In this document: in pieces, positions 59,228-64,000 of the stretch
Layout of the letters: each line of letters starts with the position of its first letter
Position numbering within the stretch: position 1 is the first letter of the stretch
Source: Thinopyrum elongatum
Lineage: Eukaryota > Streptophyta > Magnoliopsida > Poales > Poaceae
Length of the DNA stretch: 64,000 nt
Direction: 5' to 3'
Assembly (NCBI GenBank): GCA_011799875.1
Contig: CM022303.1
Location: forward strand, 299,596,362-299,660,361
Position numbers and translations under genes: made by a program
The notes under the pieces: generated by a model
Seen by the model: only the letters and a program-made list of their open reading frames with translations
What the model was told of the DNA's origin: nothing
Databases searched by the model: none

Positions 59228-60034
59228 CCACATTGATCAGGAATCGTACAAGTCGGATTCCTCATCCGACAAGGAATCGTCCAAAACAGAGGAGTCGCAT
59301 GAGTTATCTACAATACAGGAATCTCCATCAAACTACATCTTCGTGTAGGATAAAAACCCAACAAGTTTAACCAACATTTTACATTGGGGGAATTCTGTTG
59401 AACACCTTGTGTGCGAGGAGGAAGAAACCGAATGGCTGCACGCCGGAGTGTTGATGGTAGTGGCGCCGACCGATGGGGTTGGGCGGCAGGGTCTCATCCG
59501 CCTCCTTGATGACTGTCGGCTGGTGGCTGAGCCTAAATGAGGCGACACAACACCGCCGGCACCGGCCGAAGCAGTGGCCGCTCGGCTTAGTCGTGGTGGA
59601 TCCGCGATAGCCCGTGGTAACTCCGGCGTCTAGTACTCCTACTCCGGACGACGACCACGAGCTACAGGAGCCATCACGGCCGTTGGCGCTTCGGTCAATA
59701 GCCGAATCAGCCGAAAAACGACGCGTGGTTGTGGATCCAAATCGGCTCATTGGTGAGGCCTCCGGCGGCGCGGCTGGCGGTGGGGATGGGCGACGGTGTC
59801 AGGGGTGGATGAACTGACGGCTGCAGCAGCCGACCGGGCAAAATTGCGGCGACAGTAGGCGGGTGTAGGAGCGGCTGCGGCGCGGGAAGTTTTCACATGA
59901 CAGTTGGGGGTGCACGAGCGAACAACTGCGTTTTGCTCGGGCATGGCTGGTTTGGCAAATTTGACAAGTGCCCTATTTTACATTAGAACAAGTCCTGAGT
60001 GAACAATTATACAACTACATCATCTGTTGGAGCA
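59228..60034 (-). mobile_element. Decayed PIF/Harbinger element (E9), 5' part
   Basis: Joins the transposase fragment at 46305 once E10 is removed: the minus strand runs into AATGTGGTCAACCAATCACC, similar to the intact transposase gene around codons 241-249. Upstream a short acidic Ser/Asp/Glu frame (SLSDEESDLYDS, about 59290-59255) resembles the acidic N terminus of the transposase at 62667, and a GC-rich leader (59380-59950) parallels 62042-62560. The right end CATCTGTTGGAGCATC (60019-60034) resembles the inverted TIR GAGCATCTCTAACAGATG at 61841. Most of the transposase gene is deleted. Confidence 0.55.
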
Positions 60035-61605
60035 TCATTTTTTTTGAAAGATCCAATAAATTTGCTGGATTGATTCAGATTTAGCAGGAAGCAACAGAAG
60101 AATAACATGGGGTGGATCCGAAGATCAAAGAAAAAGAAAAAACAACAACCATATTGTCTGCAGAACAACATTACACTCCAGTGGAACTCCATCCACCTGC
60201 GACACGACAACGCAGCTCTGATTCTGATGAAGAACTGCGAAGGAGAACTACACAAGTTGACGCTGCGAAGGATCACGGAACGGACCACCTGTCGGCCGTC
60301 ATCTTACGCCGTCAGGGCCCGCCACCGGAGTTTCGACTTCACAAATGACAATCAGCTGATGCAATCCCATGGGCACGCCGGAGAAGAGCTGCTACCCAAC
60401 TAATGCCATGACCCTGACACTGCTCACATCTATCATCGTTGCCGCATGAGCCTAACCACGACCTTGCCCGACGGACAAGCCGAACGTAATGTCGTGCACG
60501 TCCAACCTGCAGGAAGCACCAATGGAACCAAGATCTTGAAGATGGCGCCCAAAAGAGGGGAAACAACGTTGAGACGCCGCCGCCGCCCGACCCTATAGTA
60601 GGATCTAGACATTCGCCCGAAGAACCTGATTCGAGAGTTGAGGGCGTGCAGATCTCCTCAGTGACTTCTCCAAGGAGAAGAGTGACGCCTGCGGACATTG
60701 TTGTCGCCGACCGTCAAGCACCGACCAGGCTTTCACCTGGCACAGAACAACCATCACTCCCACGCCGCCGGCCAAGGCCGACAGGTACATCCGCTGCACG
60801 GCGCACCCCCCTACGCAGTGTGCACGCCAACACTGCACAGGGCATGGTCGACTTGCCCGCATCAACCGTAGCCGCAGCCTCGAACCTCTCCCACTACGAG
60901 CCGCAACTCCCCGCCCAGCCTCTGGCTTCCAAGATCTGGCCGGCCCATCTGCAACCTCGGCCATCGCCTCACTAACGCGAGCCCCAACACGCTCACCGTC
61001 CGCTGCATTCAAGGCCACCAGCTCGCCGGATCCACCACACCGCTGCCAGGGGCCCTCGCCGCAGCAGCGAGCCACCCGCGCCCGCCCGCCCGCTCAAGGC
61101 CCGCGCAGCCCCGCACCTTCCCTCCGCCTCGTGCACTAGCGACTGCGCTAGATCCACGCTGCCCCATGCCGTCTCCACATGCCCGCGCCAGATCCGCGCA
61201 GCCCCACGCCGCCTCCTCGTGCCCACGCCAGATCCACGCAGCCTCGCGCCGCCTCCTCGCGCCCGCACCTGAAGCGCGCCATGGCGCTAGAACCTCACGA
61301 GCTCGCCCCACTCGCGCTGCTCCACGCGCCACGCCGAGCTGAGCTCCAGCCCCCGCCAGATCGAGACGCCTGCACCGCTCGAGCCTGCACATATGGGACC
61401 AACGGCCCCGCCGCCGCCAACGCTGCACGAGCTTTGCCCGCCTACGCACACCGGTGGCGGCGAGGGGAACAGCTGCGGTGGGTGGGCTCCCGGCGCGACG
61501 GGCTTGGTTTTTCTCTCCCGAGTGGGCCGTGGGAGCGGCGCGAGAGAGGCCGAGAGGCTTCCCTATCGAGCATCGTTTTTTGGCCTAAGTGATATAAAAA
61601 TTAGT
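60035..61605. other. Unassigned GC-rich sequence
   Basis: The first 100 bases are AT-rich; from 60180 to 61560 the sequence is strongly C-rich on the plus strand (long CGCCGCC and CCCGCGC stretches). Long open frames occur on both strands (e.g. 61009-61449 minus, 61179-61592 plus) but are explained by lack of AT-rich stop codons, with low-complexity Arg/Ala/Pro products. I see no known domain, splice-supported gene or TE terminus. It could be captured gene or promoter DNA. Confidence 0.4.
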
Positions 61606-61614
61606 TATTTATAC

Positions 61615-61804
61615 CAGTCTTGCTAAGTCTCGATAAGTCTCAATCGACTGAGGCTTAACGAAGTCTCAGTCGATGCTATATCCGTGAGATTTTAAATTGA
61701 GATCCATCTAATTTTTTTCTTTAGTTTTTTCTTGTTCTCTCATGCATGTTATATCACTTGACTGAGACTTAATAAATCTGAGTCGATTAAGACCTAGCCA
61801 CATC
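61615..61804. mobile_element. 190 bp MITE with 9 bp TSD (Mutator type)
   Basis: Perfect 9 bp TSD TATTTATAC (61606-61614 and 61805-61813). The ends are imperfect inverted repeats: left CAGTCTTGCTAAGTCT..., right (inverted) GATGTGGCTAGGTCT..., with internal GTCTCAGTCGA palindromes. The 9 bp TSD suggests a Mutator-derived MITE. Confidence 0.75.
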
Positions 61805-61840
61805 TATTTATACATAAATTGACTATTGGAGATGTTGTAA

Positions 61841-62030
61841 GAGCATCTCTAACAGATGACCTATAATAGCACAGGTGATGTAAAACCTAACTTATACATC
61901 ACCAGAGGCCAAAAATGTTTCTCTAATAGGTGATGTAAACCTATTTGGTGATGTATAATTTTTACATCGTGATGTATATTTGTGGCCAAGTGATGCAAAT
62001 ATAGATCACCTGCCCTGGTGATGTAAAACG
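61841..62030. repeat. Terminal and subterminal repeats of the PIF/Harbinger element
   Basis: GGTGATGTA or its inverse TACATCACC/CATCACC occurs about six times (near 61875, 61897, 61932, 61950, 61967 and 62019). Such clusters are candidate binding sites for the element's DNA-binding proteins; the role is inferred. Confidence 0.65.
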
Positions 62031-62585
62031 AAAACGCACGCGTGGGAGCCACCAACTGCCGTCCTGAAGCTTCCGCCTCCCCTTCTGCCCCCGCGCGCCA
62101 CTCACCCCCGACCGCCGCCGGCGACAGAATCATCCCGCTGGTTACCGAAATTGAGCCGCCGCCGGCCGCCGAGCACCCGTCGACCCTCCGCTGCCCCTCC
62201 CGCCGCTTCGCCGTCGCTCCCCATGGAGTTTACTGCCGCGCCTCCGATTTGAATCAGCCACCGCACAACGTGGCCGCCGGTTGATTCCGGCGTCGCCCAG
62301 GCCGTTTCTGCCGCGGACGGTCCTCCGCGTTGCCGCCGTCCATCCCACCCGCCATGGAGGCGCAGGGCGCTCCCCTGACCCGCCGCCGACCGCCGACAGC
62401 ACAAGGCCCCTACCCCGCCGCTGCGGCTTGATTTTGCGGCCACCACCGTCCGCCTAGGAGGTCTGAGGGAGAAGGAGCTCCACTCGGCCCGCCACCGCTG
62501 CTCAGTGACCACGCCGTGGCTGCCCTCCACCATCGGCCGAAGCACCCGCCAGCGCCCGCGAGGTGTTTGACACTTTGCTTCAAAG

Positions 62586-62666
62586 GTAAAATCTTGAACT
62601 ATGTTTTTCTTAAAACAAATTTCGACATCGTAGATTTAGTTTTTAATCTAGTATATTGTTTTGTAG
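62586..62666 (+). other. Probable 5' UTR intron of the transposase gene
   Basis: Donor AAG|GTAAAA at 62585/62586 and acceptor TTTTGTAG|ATG at 62666/62667, AT-rich between GC-rich exon and CDS. The 81 base length is normal for grass introns. The acceptor lies immediately before the ATG. Transcript data needed to prove it. Confidence 0.55.
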
Positions 62667-63929
62667 ATGGTTGTGTTCGACTGCACCTCCTCTGATGAGG
62701 AGATTGAGATGGAGGAGGATGAGGACGTTGCTATGGTTTTGCTTATGCATCGGAACAAGAGGCCAAAGCATGGTGGTTCCGTATGGGGTCGTCAGTATAT
62801 TCGAAGACTCCGAATTGATTCGGACTGCAAGCTCATGATCAACTACTTCGCCGAGCATCCGGTGTTTCCCGAGAGGTATTTTCGCCGCCGGTTTCGGATG
62901 TCTTTAGATATGTTCAGGCACATTGCAAAGTGTGTCAAGCTGCATGATAGATTCTTCGAGCAGCGGAGGAATTGCGCCGGAGACCTTGGGCACAGCACCT
63001 ACCAGAAGGTGACTGCCGCATTGCGCATAATGGCATATGGTATTCCGGCAGATCTGGTCGATGATCACTTGGCAATGAGCGAGAGCCAAAGCATCAAGTG
63101 TGTGAAGCGCTTTGCAGTGGCGGTGGTTCGAGTGTTTGGGGGTGAGTACTTGAGATCACCCAATGCTCAAGACACGGCTCGGCTGTTGGAGCAGAACGCA
63201 GCACGTGGGTTTCCAGGCATGCTAGGTTCCATTGATTGCATGCATTGGAGGTGGAAGAACTGTCCAGCAGCATGGCCTGGACAGTTTAAAGGGCACAAGA
63301 AGGATGCCACCATCATTCTTGAGGCAGTTGCTGATTATGAGACATGGATTTGGCATGCTTTTTTTGGGATGCCCGGTTCTTGCAATGACATCAATGCTCT
63401 CCAACGATCACCTCTTTTTGCCAAGCTTGCAAATGGTGAGTCTCCTTCGGTTACTTTTCAAGCAAACGGCCACACCTACAACATGGGCTACTACCTTGCG
63501 GATGGTATCTATCCGAAGTGGTCTACATTTGTGAAGCCAATTCAAGCCCCCCAAGGTAAGAAGGAACTCCAATTCCATAATGCTCAAGCGGCGGCTAGGA
63601 AAGATGTGGAGCGAGCATTTGGGATTTTGCAAGCACAATTTGCTATTGTGAGAGGACCGGCGAGGTTTTGGGATCAAAAGATCCTTTGGTACATCATGCA
63701 AGCGTGCGTGATCATGCATGACATGATCATTGAGAATGAGCGTGGGAAGAATGAGGTGTATGGTGTCTATGACTTGATGGGTCAACCGGTGCGGCCACGT
63801 AGGGGTGGAGATCGAGTGCAGCGCTTTGTCGAGGCGTACCATAACATTCGAGATTCGAATGTGCACGAGGATCTTCAGACGGATCTCATCGAGGAGTGGT
63901 GGAGGTGGAATGGCGAACAAACCCTGTAG
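62667..63929 (+). CDS. PIF/Harbinger DDE transposase, apparently intact
   Basis: 420 residues, no frameshift or internal stop. The acidic N terminus (residues 8-20, SSDEEIEMEEDED) is followed by a helical region with YFRRRFRMSLDMFRHI (71-86), then the catalytic domain of the plant PIF/Harbinger type (Plant_tran/DDE_Tnp_4). Candidate catalytic triad: D190 (GSIDCMHW), D241 (GSCNDINALQRSPLF) and E315 (KDVERAFGILQ). PAAWPGQFKG and GYYLADGIYPKW are family motifs. The nuclease would cut element ends; plant elements usually need an accessory Myb-like protein, not visible here. The ATG directly follows the intron acceptor. Length is normal for the family. Could be active, or a domesticated ALP1-like relative, but the TIR and TSD argue for a transposon. 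Confidence 0.93.
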   Translation: MVVFDCTSSDEEIEMEEDEDVAMVLLMHRNKRPKHGGSVWGRQYIRRLRIDSDCKLMINYFAEHPVFPERYFRRRFRMSLDMFRHIAKCVKLHDRFFEQRRNCAGDLGHSTYQKVTAALRIMAYGIPADLVDDHLAMSESQSIKCVKRFAVAVVRVFGGEYLRSPNAQDTARLLEQNAARGFPGMLGSIDCMHWRWKNCPAAWPGQFKGHKKDATIILEAVADYETWIWHAFFGMPGSCNDINALQRSPLFAKLANGESPSVTFQANGHTYNMGYYLADGIYPKWSTFVKPIQAPQGKKELQFHNAQAAARKDVERAFGILQAQFAIVRGPARFWDQKILWYIMQACVIMHDMIIENERGKNEVYGVYDLMGQPVRPRRGGDRVQRFVEAYHNIRDSNVHEDLQTDLIEEWWRWNGEQTL

Positions 63930-64000
63930 ATTTATCTCTATCTATCATGTTGTATGTGCGAACTCTATGTTGTTTGTGTGTTGATTCGTGTGGTACTTGA

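Larger units (their letters stand above)
61841..64000 (+). mobile_element. PIF/Harbinger element, continues beyond window
   Basis: Starts GAGCATCTCTAACAGATGAC after TAA (61838-61840), the 3 bp TSD type of PIF/Harbinger. Subterminal region (61855-62030) has repeated GGTGATGTA/TACATCACC words. GC-rich leader, 5' UTR intron 62586-62666, then an intact transposase. The 3' end and a possible Myb-like second ORF are outside the window. Confidence 0.85.

Noticed and set aside
61009..61592. Long ORFs on both strands (Arg/Ala/Gly/Pro-rich)
   Set aside because: They overlap on opposite strands in very GC-rich DNA with few stop codons; low-complexity products with no domains.
1..64000. A host gene, gene cluster or defence system
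   Set aside because: Every coding region with recognisable domains belongs to a transposable element; no splice-supported non-TE gene could be built.

Overview
This 64 kb window is nuclear plant DNA made almost entirely of nested transposable elements. The element types point to a Triticeae grass (wheat, Aegilops, rye or barley group): BARE1/WIS/Angela-type Copia LTR, Stowaway MITE with CTCC/GGAG ends, large CACTA element, and above all many copies of a Gypsy family whose LTRs begin TGATACGTCTCC. I see no bacterial features, no rRNA or tRNA gene, and no convincing host gene. Family names are given from memory of Triticeae repeats and are hedged.

Layout. 1-927 is part of an inverted LTR; 928-4018 is the end of an unrelated GC-rich retroelement; 4019-7924 is the 5' half of a minus-strand Athila-like element (E1). 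From 7925 to 41664 a plus-strand element (E5, missing its 5' end) is split by later insertions: a complete minus-strand element E2 (10579-17727), and a solo-type LTR (18385-18865 plus 31398-32324). That LTR was itself split by minus-strand E3 (18866-31392). E3 in turn contains an LTR fragment, a truncated CACTA element (19456-~21255) and a complete plus-strand element E4 (23550-29091). E5's 3' LTR (33093-41664) is split by a complete plus-strand element E6 (34272-41301). Target-site duplications at most junctions support this order.

41665-46152 is the 3' end of a Tat/Retand-type Gypsy element with an antisense ORF, split by a Copia solo LTR (42120-44216) that carries a Stowaway MITE. 46306-59222 is a complete minus-strand Athila-like element (E10, TSD GTTGA) inserted in a decayed PIF/Harbinger element. 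Its 3' LTR holds a Mutator-like element (48357-50238) and an inverted duplication. Its internal region holds a 5'-truncated LINE (52880-56041). The right end carries a GC-rich unassigned stretch, a 190 bp Mutator-type MITE, and a PIF/Harbinger element (61841 to beyond the window) with an apparently intact 420-residue DDE transposase, the only full-length undamaged gene seen.

The Athila-like elements share a tRNA-Asp-type primer binding site, a palindromic LTR start and a conserved block after the ORF stop. None shows reverse transcriptase or integrase, so they look non-autonomous and were probably mobilised in trans. They carry three ORF types: gag-protease (E1, E3, E5, E6), an ORF with a repeated SGFGxVxTL motif (E2, E10), and a third ORF (E4). 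All except the PIF transposase are damaged by frameshifts or stops.
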